Assembly (NCBI GenBank): GCA_937968015.1
Contig: CALBSO010000001.1
Location: forward strand, 1-36,493
Length of the DNA stretch: 36,493 bases
Source of the DNA: an uncultured Thermomicrobia bacterium
GTDB lineage: Bacteria; Chloroflexota; Chloroflexia; Thermomicrobiales; JALYUS01
Reading direction: 5' to 3'
Made by a program: the position numbers and the translations under genes. Below the pieces are notes generated by a model that did not search any database, was not told where the DNA came from, and was given only the letters and a program-made list of their open reading frames with translations. Positions 13,832-22,729 of this stretch are shown piece by piece; position 1 is the first letter of the stretch; every line of letters starts with the position of its first letter.

Positions 13832-15571
13832 ATGAACGATGAGACGAAGGACACTGCGCTCTATCGTGCCGTGCTGTCCGGCCAGGTCACACGCCGCGAA
13901 GTGCTCCGCCGCGCCGCCGCACTCGGCATCTCCGCGTCGGGTATCGCGACCCTGCTGGCGGCGTGTGGCGGGAGTTCTGCGGCCACCAATACGCCGTCCG
14001 CGAGTACGACGGGTGTGAGTACGACAGGCGCGGGAACGACGGCAAGCGGGACGGCCGCCGCGAAACCGGCGGGGAAGCCGGGCGGTGAACTCGTCTTCGG
14101 GCTCAACCTCGAGCCGGATAACCTCGATCCCGCCGTCACTCCCTTCGCCGTCTCCCACGAGGTGATGATGAACATCTATGACACGCTCGTCTGGCGCGGC
14201 AAGGACGGAAAGTTCTATCCCGGCCTCGCGGAGCGCTGGGAGACCAGCGCCGACGGCATGACGTATACCTTCTTCCTCCGTAAGGATGTCAAGTTTCACG
14301 ACGGCACACCATTCAAGGCGGATGCCATCAAGGACCAATTCGACCGGACGGCTGATCCCGCGACAAAGTCCGGCTTTGCCGCCAACCTGCTCGGCCCCTA
14401 TGACCACACCGACATCATGGATGACTATACGGCGAAGGTCGTCTTCAAGTCCCCGTTCGCTCCCTTCCTGGATGGCGCGAGCCAGGCGTTCCTAGGCATC
14501 GCTTCACCGACGGCGGTGAAGAAGGACCCGAAGGCGTATCTGCGCAACCCGGTCGGTACCGGGTTCATGAAGTTCGTCGAGTGGGTGGAGAAGGACCACA
14601 TCGCTCTTGCGCGCAACCCCGATTACAAATGGGGTCCCTCCTTCTTCGACCATACCGGGCCGGCCTATCTCGATAAGGTGACGTTCCGGTTTTACACCGA
14701 CGACCCGACCCGGCTCGCGACGCTGGAGTCCGGCGATGCCCAGATGATCCAGGCCGTACCATTTAGCGACGTCAAGCGAATCAAGGAGAGCAACAAATAT
14801 GGGCTCGACTTGCTCTACAACCCTGGTATCCCGACCATCCTCATGCTGAATACCGTCAAACCGCCACTCGATGATCCGATAGTCCGGCAGGCCCTTATCC
14901 AGGCAACCGACCGTAAGACGCTGATCGAGACCGGCACATTCGGGACAGGCAGGATCGCCTTTGGACCGCTGAACCAAAGCACGCCTGATTACTCAAAGGC
15001 AGTCGAGTCGTACTATCCATTCGACCTCGAAAAAGCAAAGGCGCAACTCCAGCAGGCAGGGTGGGTGCCGGGGCCGGACGGCATCCGAGCGAAGAACGGT
15101 CAGAAATTGAGCGTCAGTTGGATGGTCTCTCCCTCGTCCGCTGCGTACGACGAGTTGATGCAGGCGCAGTTCCGGGCTGCCGGTGTGGACGTGCAACTGA
15201 GCAGACAAACCACTGCGGCCGTGTTCGACGCCATAAAGAAGGGAGACATCCATATGGCGCTGATCGGCTGGGTGAGCAGCGATCCCGTGATCCTCACCAA
15301 CCTCTTCCATAGCAAGAACATCGCGAGCGGCTACGCGTGGTCCAAGTTCAAGGACCCGAAATTGGATCAGATGCTGGACGACGGAGAGCGGACGCTTGAC
15401 GAGGCGAAACGCGCCGACATCTACGCGCAGACCCAGAAGATGATTATGGATAACTCGCTCATCGTGCCGCTCTTTTCCAGCGCGAACACTTACGCCTACC
15501 AGTCCAAGTACAAGGCGGTCAAGGAGGATTTCCGCAACTATGCCTGGCTCTACGATACGTACGTCGGCTGA
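13832..15571 (+). CDS. Peptide ABC transporter substrate-binding lipoprotein
   Basis: A 579-residue protein of SBP family 5 (DppA/OppA). The ATG at 13832 has AGGAGG about 7 bases upstream. An N-terminal Arg-Arg segment (TRREVLRRAAALG, residues 20-32) is followed by a hydrophobic stretch and the lipobox LLAAC (Cys45), so it would be exported and lipid-anchored outside the membrane. A Ser/Thr/Ala/Gly linker precedes the binding domain, which begins GGELVFGLNLEPDNLDPA. YTFFLRKDVKFHDGTPFKA is the family signature. It leads an operon with two permeases and three peptidase-like genes, so peptides are the likely cargo. Confidence 0.9.
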   Translation: MNDETKDTALYRAVLSGQVTRREVLRRAAALGISASGIATLLAACGGSSAATNTPSASTTGVSTTGAGTTASGTAAAKPAGKPGGELVFGLNLEPDNLDPAVTPFAVSHEVMMNIYDTLVWRGKDGKFYPGLAERWETSADGMTYTFFLRKDVKFHDGTPFKADAIKDQFDRTADPATKSGFAANLLGPYDHTDIMDDYTAKVVFKSPFAPFLDGASQAFLGIASPTAVKKDPKAYLRNPVGTGFMKFVEWVEKDHIALARNPDYKWGPSFFDHTGPAYLDKVTFRFYTDDPTRLATLESGDAQMIQAVPFSDVKRIKESNKYGLDLLYNPGIPTILMLNTVKPPLDDPIVRQALIQATDRKTLIETGTFGTGRIAFGPLNQSTPDYSKAVESYYPFDLEKAKAQLQQAGWVPGPDGIRAKNGQKLSVSWMVSPSSAAYDELMQAQFRAAGVDVQLSRQTTAAVFDAIKKGDIHMALIGWVSSDPVILTNLFHSKNIASGYAWSKFKDPKLDQMLDDGERTLDEAKRADIYAQTQKMIMDNSLIVPLFSSANTYAYQSKYKAVKEDFRNYAWLYDTYVG

Positions 15572-15643
15572 GTGAGCGCCGTAATTGGAACAGAGGTGGC
15601 AGGCTAATCCCTGCCACCACCAGATTCGGGAGGCTGCGACCGG

Positions 15644-16561
15644 ATGACGCGCTATATCACCGCCCGTCTGCTCTCCACGCTGCCGGTGCTGCTCATCGTT
15701 TCGGTACTCGTCTTCCTGATGATCCATCTGGTTCCGGGCGATCCAGTCCAGATCATGCTTGGCGAGTCCGGCGCGTCCGCGGAGCAGATCGCGAGCATCC
15801 GCACGCAACTCGGGCTGGATAAGTCGCTGCCCGTCCAATATGGCCGATTCATCCAGCAATTGCTGACGGGACAAGTGCGCTCGATCCGCACGCAGCAACC
15901 CGTGGTGCGGGAGTTCTGGCAACTCTTCCCGAATACCTTGCAGTTGACGGTAGTCTCACTGGTGCTGGCCACGCTCTTTGGGGTCGTGCTCGGCATCGTC
16001 GCGGCCACGCATCAACATTCGTGGCCGGACATGTTGGCGATGGCGGGGAGTTTCCTCGGTGTCTCGATCCCGAACTTCTGGCTCGCTCTCGTCCTTATCT
16101 ATTTCTTTGCCGTCCGGCTTGGCTGGCTCCCCGCTACCGGCGCCGGGAGTTTCAAGCAATTGATTCTCCCCGCGGTCGTGCTCGCGCTTCAGCAGATCGC
16201 GCTCATTGCCCGGCTGGTGCGTGCCCATATGATTGAAGTCCTGCAGGAGGAGTACATCAAGACCGCCCGCGCGAAGGGACTGCGCGAGCGTTCCGTCCTC
16301 TGGACGCACGCGCTGCGCAACGCACTCCTGCCGGTCATCACGTTGCTTGGCCTGAACTTCGGATACCTCCTGAGTGGGACGGTAATCATAGAGACGGTCT
16401 TCGCTCGACCCGGCATCGGGCGGATGATTGTGGACGGTATTCTCACCAAGGACTTCCCGCTCGTGCAGGGCGCTGTGCTGATGACCGCGACGATTTATCT
16501 CCTCGTCAACTTGCTGACGGACCTCTCGTATGCACTGCTTGACCCACGCATCTCGCAATAG
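15644..16561 (+). CDS. Peptide ABC transporter permease (DppB type)
   Basis: A 305-residue inner-membrane permease with about six spans. It starts with the family's first span, LLSTLPVLLIVSVLVFLMIHLVPGDPV. The EAA loop that contacts the ATPase is seen as YIKTARAKGLRERSVLWTHA with ALRNALLPV. The TVIIETVFARPGIGRM segment is also typical. GGGAGG lies upstream of the ATG. It is second in the operon after the binding protein. No ATPase gene follows, so it must work with one encoded elsewhere. Confidence 0.9.
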   Translation: MTRYITARLLSTLPVLLIVSVLVFLMIHLVPGDPVQIMLGESGASAEQIASIRTQLGLDKSLPVQYGRFIQQLLTGQVRSIRTQQPVVREFWQLFPNTLQLTVVSLVLATLFGVVLGIVAATHQHSWPDMLAMAGSFLGVSIPNFWLALVLIYFFAVRLGWLPATGAGSFKQLILPAVVLALQQIALIARLVRAHMIEVLQEEYIKTARAKGLRERSVLWTHALRNALLPVITLLGLNFGYLLSGTVIIETVFARPGIGRMIVDGILTKDFPLVQGAVLMTATIYLLVNLLTDLSYALLDPRISQ

Positions 16562-16638
16562 GGGGAATCGGCAGTAGGCAGCGTGCGGCAAGCGGATCGA
16601 GAATGGGCGCTTACCCATTGGTCGCCGGGGAGACGGAA

Positions 16639-17556
16639 ATGGCGCAACGAACAGCGGAACAGACCTCTTCGGCCGCGCTCGCGGCATCGGACGAACCGGT
16701 AATCGGGTCAGCTCCCCGCCGCGTGCGTCGCGCTCAACTCATGCGCCGGCTGATACGACACCGGGGTGCGGTTGTCGGGTTTGTCGTTCTTGCCTTTCTT
16801 GTCCTGATCGCACTACTCGCGCCGTTCATTGCTCCGTACGACCCGATTGCCGTCTCCCGCACGACGCTCAAGCCGCCGAGCACTCAACACTGGATGGGCA
16901 CGGACAATTTCGGGCGGGACATCTTCAGCAGGGTGCTCTATGGCACACGGATTTCGCTGCGGATGGGCTTTATCGCCGTGGGCATCGCCGCCGTCTTCGG
17001 CACGGCGATTGGCGTCATCGCGGGTACCTACGGCAAGGTCATTGATACGATCCTCATGCGGTTTATTGACGCCTTAATGGCTTTTCCCGGCATCCTGCTC
17101 GCGCTCACGATCGCCGCGGTACTCGGGCCTGGCCTTACCAATGCGATGATTGCGGTCGGCATCGCCTCGATCCCCACCTTCGCTCGCCTCGTGCGGTCAT
17201 CCGTCCTCCAGGTTAAGGAGACGCCGTACGTCGAGGCGGCACGGGCCATCGGCTGTACTGACATGCAGATGATTCGTCGGCACATTTTCCCGAATGTCCT
17301 CACGCCGATCCTGGTGCTCGCGACGCTGGGGATTGCTGGCGCGATTCTCGTTGGCGCATCGCTCAGTTTCCTCGGCTTGGGCGCGCAACCGCCGAGTGCC
17401 GAATGGGGCGCGATGCTCAGCCAGGGGCGACAGTTCATGCGCACGGCGTGGTGGATCATGGCATTCCCCGGCCTGGCAATCACGATCACCGTAATGGCGG
17501 CCAATCTCGTCGGCGATGGCTTGCGCGATGCGCTCGATCCGCGGTTGAAGTACTAG
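16639..17556 (+). CDS. Peptide ABC transporter permease (DppC type)
   Basis: A 305-residue permease. ATG 16639 is chosen for the GGGGAG 6 bases before it; ATG 16603 would add 12 residues. Features are a polar N-terminus, a first span at RGAVVGFVVLAFLVLIALLA, the APYDPI segment, and MGTDNFGRDIFSRVLYGTR, which is a DppC hallmark. The EAA loop is YVEAARAIGCTDMQMIRRHIF, and LSFLGLGAQPPSAEWG follows. It pairs with the DppB-type subunit upstream to form the channel. Confidence 0.9.
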   Translation: MAQRTAEQTSSAALAASDEPVIGSAPRRVRRAQLMRRLIRHRGAVVGFVVLAFLVLIALLAPFIAPYDPIAVSRTTLKPPSTQHWMGTDNFGRDIFSRVLYGTRISLRMGFIAVGIAAVFGTAIGVIAGTYGKVIDTILMRFIDALMAFPGILLALTIAAVLGPGLTNAMIAVGIASIPTFARLVRSSVLQVKETPYVEAARAIGCTDMQMIRRHIFPNVLTPILVLATLGIAGAILVGASLSFLGLGAQPPSAEWGAMLSQGRQFMRTAWWIMAFPGLAITITVMAANLVGDGLRDALDPRLKY

Positions 17557-17572
17557 CCGGAGGTGGCAACAG

Positions 17573-18442
17573 ATGCGGGCAGCGATTCGAGACACCGAGA
17601 TTTACTTTGACGTGGATGGTGCCGGGCTCGCGCCCGATGGCCCACGCATGCGAGAGCGCCCAGTTGCATTCCTCGTCCATGGCGGGCCGGGCGGCGACCA
17701 CAGCGGCTTCAAAGGCTCCATGCACCCGCTCACCGATCGGATGCAACTCGTCTATTTTGATCACCGCGGTCAGGGACGATCCGCACGCGGCCCGCGCGAG
17801 ACGTACACGATGGACAACAACGTCGAAGATATGGAGGCGCTGCGGCACTATCTCGGGTTGGAGAAGATCGTTGTCATTAGCCAGTCCTATGGCGGTTTTG
17901 TCGCGCTCTCGTACGCAACCCGCTACCCCCAGAATGTTTCTCATCTCATTGCCGTGGTCACCGCGCCGAATTACGGCTTCCTCGCCCGCGCGCAGCAGAT
18001 CCTCGCCGAGCGCGGGACGGATGAGCAGAAGCGAATCGCGGAGAAGTTGTGGGCGGGCACGTTCGAGAATGAGGAAGAGTTGCGCGAGTATTTCGATGTG
18101 ATGGGGCCGATGTACGCGCGGAAATTCGACGCCGAGAAGGCGAAGGAGCGGCGCGGGCGGCAGATCGTCTCACCGGACGCGATCAATGAGGGCTTCAGCG
18201 GCTTTCTGCGCACCTACGATGTGACGGATCAGTTGCGGAAGATCACCTGCCCCACCCTGGTGATCGCGGGGCGGCACGACTGGATTTGCCCCCCCGAATG
18301 GTCGGAGTTGATCGCCAGCAAGATCCCCCACGCGGATCTTCGCATCTTCGAGGAGAGCGGCCACTCGGTTGCCGGCGATGAACCGGAGTCCTTCCTCGAC
18401 GCGATTCGTGGCTTCCTCGTCTACAACACGGCGCACATGTGA
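17573..18442 (+). CDS. Alpha/beta hydrolase, proline iminopeptidase-like
   Basis: A 289-residue S33-type hydrolase. The oxyanion segment HGGPGG is at residues 36-41, and FDHRGQGRS follows. The nucleophile is Ser105 in SQSYGG, the acid is the Asp of GRHDWICPP, and the base is the His of ESGHS. HGGPGG with the DHRGQGRS block is typical of enzymes that remove N-terminal proline from peptides. No signal peptide is visible, so it is cytoplasmic. It lies 16 bases after the permease gene, which supports a role in breaking down imported peptides. Amidase or esterase activity is not excluded. Confidence 0.85.
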   Translation: MRAAIRDTEIYFDVDGAGLAPDGPRMRERPVAFLVHGGPGGDHSGFKGSMHPLTDRMQLVYFDHRGQGRSARGPRETYTMDNNVEDMEALRHYLGLEKIVVISQSYGGFVALSYATRYPQNVSHLIAVVTAPNYGFLARAQQILAERGTDEQKRIAEKLWAGTFENEEELREYFDVMGPMYARKFDAEKAKERRGRQIVSPDAINEGFSGFLRTYDVTDQLRKITCPTLVIAGRHDWICPPEWSELIASKIPHADLRIFEESGHSVAGDEPESFLDAIRGFLVYNTAHM

Positions 18443-18460
18443 TGCTCGGCTATTGGAGGC

Positions 18461-19675
18461 ATGATGGTGCACTACGAGACGATCGTCCCATATGACTGGG
18501 AGAGCCGGCAATCCTGGCTCGACATCGAATTTCCCGCCGCTGAATACGCGGATCGAGTCGCGCGTGTGCGTGCCCTGATGCAGCGAGACGGCATCGATTG
18601 TCTCCTCGCGCTCGGTGGAGCGGGCGGCGCTGCCAATATCCGATTTCTTTCGGGGTACGAGCCGTCCTACGGCGATAACGTCGTGGTCGTCCCCCGCGAG
18701 GGCGACCTGATGCTCAGCACGAACTGGGTGATGCATGGCGAGCCGATGCATACCTCGATCTGGATGACATGGCTGCGCGATGTCCGCCCCGGCGAACGGG
18801 CCGGTCTGGCGCGAGACCCGGTCGTTACGGTTGAGCGCCAGGTCGCGGAGCGTGTCGAGGAGAGCGGTCTGGCCCACGGGCGAATCGGTCTCGCGGGACT
18901 GGATGCCGCGTCCGCCGCATTCGTCCCGCGCTTGCAGGCAGCGCTGCCGAATGCTGAATGGATACCGGCGGATGGTTTGATGCTCGATGTGCGTGCCGTC
19001 AAGAGCCTGCTGGAAATCGCTGCGATGCGCGAGGCGGCTCGCATCTCCGGGGACATGAATCGCATCGCCGTCGAGCAATGCCGTCCCGGCGTGACCGAAT
19101 GGGCGGTCGCGAGCGAAGCGCATCGCCCCTGCTTCGCGCAGGGCGGCGAACTCTCCTTCCAGAGTGCCGTCATCGCCGGGCCACGCGCCGGACTGAAGCA
19201 TTGCGCGCCAACGGATCGCACGATGGAGCGGGGCGATATGGTCTTCATTGATATGGCGGCGCGGTTCAAGGGGTATTACGCCGATGTCTCTCGCTGCACC
19301 GTCGTTGGCAAACCAAACGCCGAGCAGCAGAAGATGCTCGACACGGCGTACCAAATGTTCCAGTCCGTCACCGCAGCCATCAAGCCCGGCGTCTTCGTCC
19401 CAGATCTCCATACCATCGCCAACGATATCGCGCGTAAGGCCGGCTACGACAAGGAGATCATGCCGAAAGGTTTCGGGCACGGCCTCGGAACGTCGCTCTT
19501 CGAGCGGCCGGACGTGCGGATCGTGAGCGAGACGATCCTCCAGTCAGGGATGATCTTCGCCCTCGAACCGATGCTCGTGAAGCACGGCGTAGGCACGGCG
19601 GTCGTGGAGGAAACGGTGCTCGTCACGGACAGCGGCTGCGAGCTGATGTCCGGTTGCCCATTGGTGACATGGTGA
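18461..19675 (+). CDS. M24 family Xaa-Pro peptidase
   Basis: A 404-residue pita-bread metallopeptidase. It has an N-terminal creatinase-like domain (residues about 25-165) and a C-terminal catalytic domain with all five metal ligands: Asp264, Asp275 (DMAARFKGYYADVS), His340 (GHGLGTSLFE), Glu369 (EPML) and Glu383 (VVEETVLVT). The HGLG histidine region and extra His residues fit an aminopeptidase P or prolidase. Creatinase-type hydrolases share the fold. A second start lies one codon in (MVHYE). The stop is followed at once by the M20 gene. The role is cleavage of X-Pro peptides in the cytoplasm. Confidence 0.88.
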   Translation: MMVHYETIVPYDWESRQSWLDIEFPAAEYADRVARVRALMQRDGIDCLLALGGAGGAANIRFLSGYEPSYGDNVVVVPREGDLMLSTNWVMHGEPMHTSIWMTWLRDVRPGERAGLARDPVVTVERQVAERVEESGLAHGRIGLAGLDAASAAFVPRLQAALPNAEWIPADGLMLDVRAVKSLLEIAAMREAARISGDMNRIAVEQCRPGVTEWAVASEAHRPCFAQGGELSFQSAVIAGPRAGLKHCAPTDRTMERGDMVFIDMAARFKGYYADVSRCTVVGKPNAEQQKMLDTAYQMFQSVTAAIKPGVFVPDLHTIANDIARKAGYDKEIMPKGFGHGLGTSLFERPDVRIVSETILQSGMIFALEPMLVKHGVGTAVVEETVLVTDSGCELMSGCPLVTW

Positions 19676-19683
19676 GAAGCGTC

Positions 19684-20997
19684 ATGGACGACACGCTGAC
19701 AGCCGCGATCCGCGCCGCCGGGAAAGCAATGCGCGATACAATCGTTGCCGATCTGCAGGCATTGGTGCGTATCCCGAGTTGGAGCCCCGCAGTGGGCGGG
19801 CCCGGTGAGAGAGGAGTGCAAGAGTATCTGGCCGCCGCATACGAGTCACTCGGCTGCCGGGTCTCGTTATGGGAGCCGGAGTCCGCGCGTATCCTTTCCC
19901 GCTACCCGTCGGCGCGGCTCTCGGTGCAGGCGCCCGAATACACGGGACGACCGAATCTCGTCGCCCTCCTCCCCGGCAGCGAAGAGGCGCCGGACGATCG
20001 CACGGCCGGGATCATCCTCAACAGTCATGCCGATACCGTCCCGCCCGGCCCCCCAGAGGCGTGGCCATACAATCCGCTCGATGCGGTCATCGCGGACGGG
20101 CGCATTCATGGCCTGGGTGCGGCGGATGCCAAGGGAGGCCTGGTGACATTCCTCGGCGCACTCCGCATCCTGAGCGCCGCCGGGATCATCTTGCGGCGCA
20201 GTGTGATGGTGCAGTCGGTCGTTGACGAAGAGATGGGCGGCGCGGGCGCACTCGCTTGTGTCGAACGGGGCTATCGCGCGCCGGTCGCTCTGGTCGGAGA
20301 ACCGAGCGGTCTCCGTGTCTGTCCCGCGTCGCGCGGCTCGTACTCCTTCACGATGAATGTGACGGGCAGAAAGGCGCATCCAGGTTCGCCATGGCACGGG
20401 ATCAACGCAGCAGATATGGCATTCCGATGCATAGACGCGCTGCGGGCAATGCAGCGGCGACTGGATCGGGAGCGAATGCACCCTTTTTGGGCGCCGTTGC
20501 CAATGGGGCACGTCTGGAACGTTATGGCTGTCAACACCGGGCCGAGTGGGCGCGCAATCCCCGATTCCTGCTCGGTATCGATCAGTGCAGGAGCCATAGC
20601 GGGAGAGGATGCGGAGATGGTACGCGGCTTTGTTGCGGAGGCGCTCGCCGTAGCGGCGATTGACGATCCGTGGCTGACGTCCCATCCTCCCGAAGTCATA
20701 TGGACCGGATTGCAGGCGGACGCCGCCGCAGTCGATCCCAATCATCCGGCGATCGCGCAGATGATTGAGGCAGCGCAGGTGCTTGGGATGGACCCGGGGC
20801 CGCCAGTCGCTTTCTCCGCAGTGACCGACGGTCGGCATCTTACCAATCTTGGAGGCGTCCCCTGCATCAACTTCGGGCCGGGCGACATCGGCATCTGTCA
20901 CAGCCCGCACGAATCGCTCCCTTTGGATCAACTGATCACGGGCTCCACCTGGGTCGCGCTGCTGCTGACGAGCTATCTCGGTGTCGCGACCAGATAG
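19684..20997 (+). CDS. M20 family metallopeptidase, complete metal site
   Basis: A 437-residue ArgE/DapE/CPG2-type enzyme. The ligands are His115 and Asp117 (SHADTVP), Asp148 (GAADAKGG), Glu182-Glu183 (VDEEMGG), GEPSG and the late His in CHSPHESLP. The dimerisation insert begins at GRKAHPGSPWHG. The start is uncertain: ATG 19684 follows GAGAAG, while ATG 19669 would overlap the preceding stop. It ends the transport-peptidase operon and would hydrolyse small peptides or acylated amino acids. It contrasts with the M20-fold protein at 12318-13520, whose ligands are changed. Confidence 0.88.
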   Translation: MDDTLTAAIRAAGKAMRDTIVADLQALVRIPSWSPAVGGPGERGVQEYLAAAYESLGCRVSLWEPESARILSRYPSARLSVQAPEYTGRPNLVALLPGSEEAPDDRTAGIILNSHADTVPPGPPEAWPYNPLDAVIADGRIHGLGAADAKGGLVTFLGALRILSAAGIILRRSVMVQSVVDEEMGGAGALACVERGYRAPVALVGEPSGLRVCPASRGSYSFTMNVTGRKAHPGSPWHGINAADMAFRCIDALRAMQRRLDRERMHPFWAPLPMGHVWNVMAVNTGPSGRAIPDSCSVSISAGAIAGEDAEMVRGFVAEALAVAAIDDPWLTSHPPEVIWTGLQADAAAVDPNHPAIAQMIEAAQVLGMDPGPPVAFSAVTDGRHLTNLGGVPCINFGPGDIGICHSPHESLPLDQLITGSTWVALLLTSYLGVATR

Positions 20998-21085
20998 GGT
21001 AGACGCTATCCTGATGTCAGGCATGCCCGCCACGAATGTCGGGTTAGCATTCCCTTTGCGTTTTGCTGACAACCATATCGGTACG

Positions 21086-21739
21086 TCATAGACTTTTCCC
21101 TGACAGAGCAAGGAAGCGCCTCCATCGCACGACGATGTGCGTCCGCGGTTCATCCTTGGTAGAACCCGGGCGTTCAGCGGCGTCGGGCGAATTGATCAGG
21201 CTTGCCATCACGGGGACAAAGAACCAATGCTGGTTGGTGCCGTCGTTTTCGTGCCACTGGTGGATCTGTGTCCCTGGCATGTGGCTGCCGGCCGGGAGAT
21301 CCCATACGAGGCCAGTGAGCACCGAGCGAATCCGGAACATCGTCGCGTTCACACGCTCAATATCCCATTCCTGTCCCGCGGATGCCGCCTCGACGACCAA
21401 CTGAATCGGCAGCCCGTCTGAAGGCAGCTCAATGGCTTGCTCGGCCACGAACCCGCTCTGCGCATGGCGGATCCGGAAGACATTGGCGGCGACCAGCTCG
21501 AGGCGGAGCCAATCCTCCGGCTCGTGCACCGCGCGACGCGGGAAGGGGTAGGGGAGATCGGGCATGGTCTTGACCATATCGAGGTCGAGCTCCTAGTCGA
21601 AGAAGCGCAGCGTCACCTCCGCCATCCGCAGGCCCGACCCGGCGGGCCGAAAATGATGCCAGAAGCAGAGTGACAGGCGATCCACCGGCTGCCCACTCAC
21701 CGCCGCGCGCACGCGCTCGGTGCGCGTCATCTCGTCCAT
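21086..21739 (-). pseudogene. Broken URO-D-like / ricin-lectin chimera
   Basis: From ATG 21739 the frame reads MTRTERVRAAVSGQPVDRLS, FWHHFRP and AEVTLRFFD, the start of a uroporphyrinogen-decarboxylase-like (URO-D/methyltransferase) protein. It meets an in-frame TAG at 21595-21593. The same frame goes on as ELDLDMVKTMPDLPYPFP and HEPEDWLRLE, still URO-D-like. After about 21490 it becomes a ricin-type beta-trefoil: FRIRHAQSG, FRIRSVLTGLVWDLP and HQWHENDGTNQHWFFVP, with the Q-x-W motif. URO-D proteins usually run past 330 residues, so most of the domain is lost. A deletion, rearrangement or assembly join are all possible. Confidence 0.7.
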
Positions 21740-21754
21740 TTTGAGCCCGCTTCT

Positions 21755-21817
21755 CCGCCAATCTTCCGCGCCACGCTTCGTGTGCTGCGCGCGACCGCCA
21801 GAACGGAAGATGGGCGG
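21755..21817. repeat. Long inverted repeat after coxM-like gene
   Basis: CCGCCAATCTTCCG (21755-21768) and CGGAAGATGGGCGG (21804-21817) are inverted 14-base arms with one mismatch, 35 bases apart. They lie between the end of the FAD-subunit gene and the start of the broken URO-D chimera on the leftward transcript. An mRNA stem-loop or an old element end are possible. Confidence 0.5.
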
Positions 21818-21829
21818 ATGCCGTGCACC

Positions 21830-22729
21830 CTAGTCCGCGTACCAGTCATTTTTCGCCGCCAACGGACGCGCTCGTTCCCATGCAGTGCGCAGGGCACGAG
21901 CGGTGAGCACGGCGACCAGGTGCGCGCGATACCGCTCCGAGGCGACGAGGTCTGAGAGTAGATCGATTTCTGCCCCGGCGTGGCCGGACGCTTGCCGGAT
22001 CCGCTCGCCGGTGAGCAACTCCCCGAGGAGCGTCATCTCGGCCGCATCGGCGCGCGTCGCCTTGGCACCCGCGCCCGTGATCCCGACACGACAGTCGCGG
22101 CAGATGCCGTCGGCATCAACACCGATGACCGCCGCGATGCCGATCACGGCATATCCGGATGCTGGATGCGCGAACTTCTCATATGCCATGCCGGTGCTGA
22201 GGGTTGGATACGGCAGATCGACTGCGGTGAGGAGTTCACCCGGTTCGAGGGCGGAGGTGAACAGGTCGATGAAGAACTCGCGCGCGGCGATCGTCCGATC
22301 ACCGCTTGGTCCGGTGGCGTGGATCGTGGCATTGAGCGCGAGCGCCACTGCGGGCCAGTCGGCCGCCGGATCGGCGTGTGCGAGTGAGCCCCCGAAGGTG
22401 CCGCGATGGCGAACGAGCGGATCGCCGATGACCGTTGCCGTCTCGGCCATGATCGGGAAGCGATCTCTGAGGTCGCCGGACTGCTCGATCTGCGCGTGCG
22501 TCGTCGTCGCGCCGATCGTCACCATGTCGCTGTGTACGCGGATACCGCGCAACTCGGGGATGCGGCCGATGTCCACGAGCACACCGGGGCTCGCCAGACG
22601 CAGCTTCATCATCGGAATGAGGCTGTGGCCACCCGCGAGCACCTTCGCATCATCCCCGCGACTCGCCAGAAGATCAATGGCCTCCGCAATTGCCGCAGGC
22701 GCGGCGTACTCGAATGCTTCGGGAATCAT
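21830..22729 (-). CDS. Molybdenum hydroxylase FAD subunit (CoxM type)
   Basis: A 299-residue FAD-binding middle subunit of the xanthine dehydrogenase/CO dehydrogenase class. It would pass electrons from the [2Fe-2S] subunit to an acceptor. The two flavin motifs are AGGHSLIPMMKLRLA near residues 32-46 and TFGGSLAHADPAADWP near 111-126. A CO_deh_flav_C-type end follows. Its ATG overlaps the stop of the [2Fe-2S] subunit gene (ATGA at 22726-22729). The matching large subunit is not next to it but at 30412-32736 on the other strand. Confidence 0.9.
   Translation of the reverse strand: MIPEAFEYAAPAAIAEAIDLLASRGDDAKVLAGGHSLIPMMKLRLASPGVLVDIGRIPELRGIRVHSDMVTIGATTTHAQIEQSGDLRDRFPIMAETATVIGDPLVRHRGTFGGSLAHADPAADWPAVALALNATIHATGPSGDRTIAAREFFIDLFTSALEPGELLTAVDLPYPTLSTGMAYEKFAHPASGYAVIGIAAVIGVDADGICRDCRVGITGAGAKATRADAAEMTLLGELLTGERIRQASGHAGAEIDLLSDLVASERYRAHLVAVLTARALRTAWERARPLAAKNDWYAD

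Noticed and set aside
18170..19480. 436-residue leftward open frame
   Set aside because: It is antisense to the M24 peptidase, which has all five metal ligands in the right order.
19867..21153. 428-residue leftward open frame
   Set aside because: It is antisense to the complete M20 peptidase; no motif is seen in the leftward reading.
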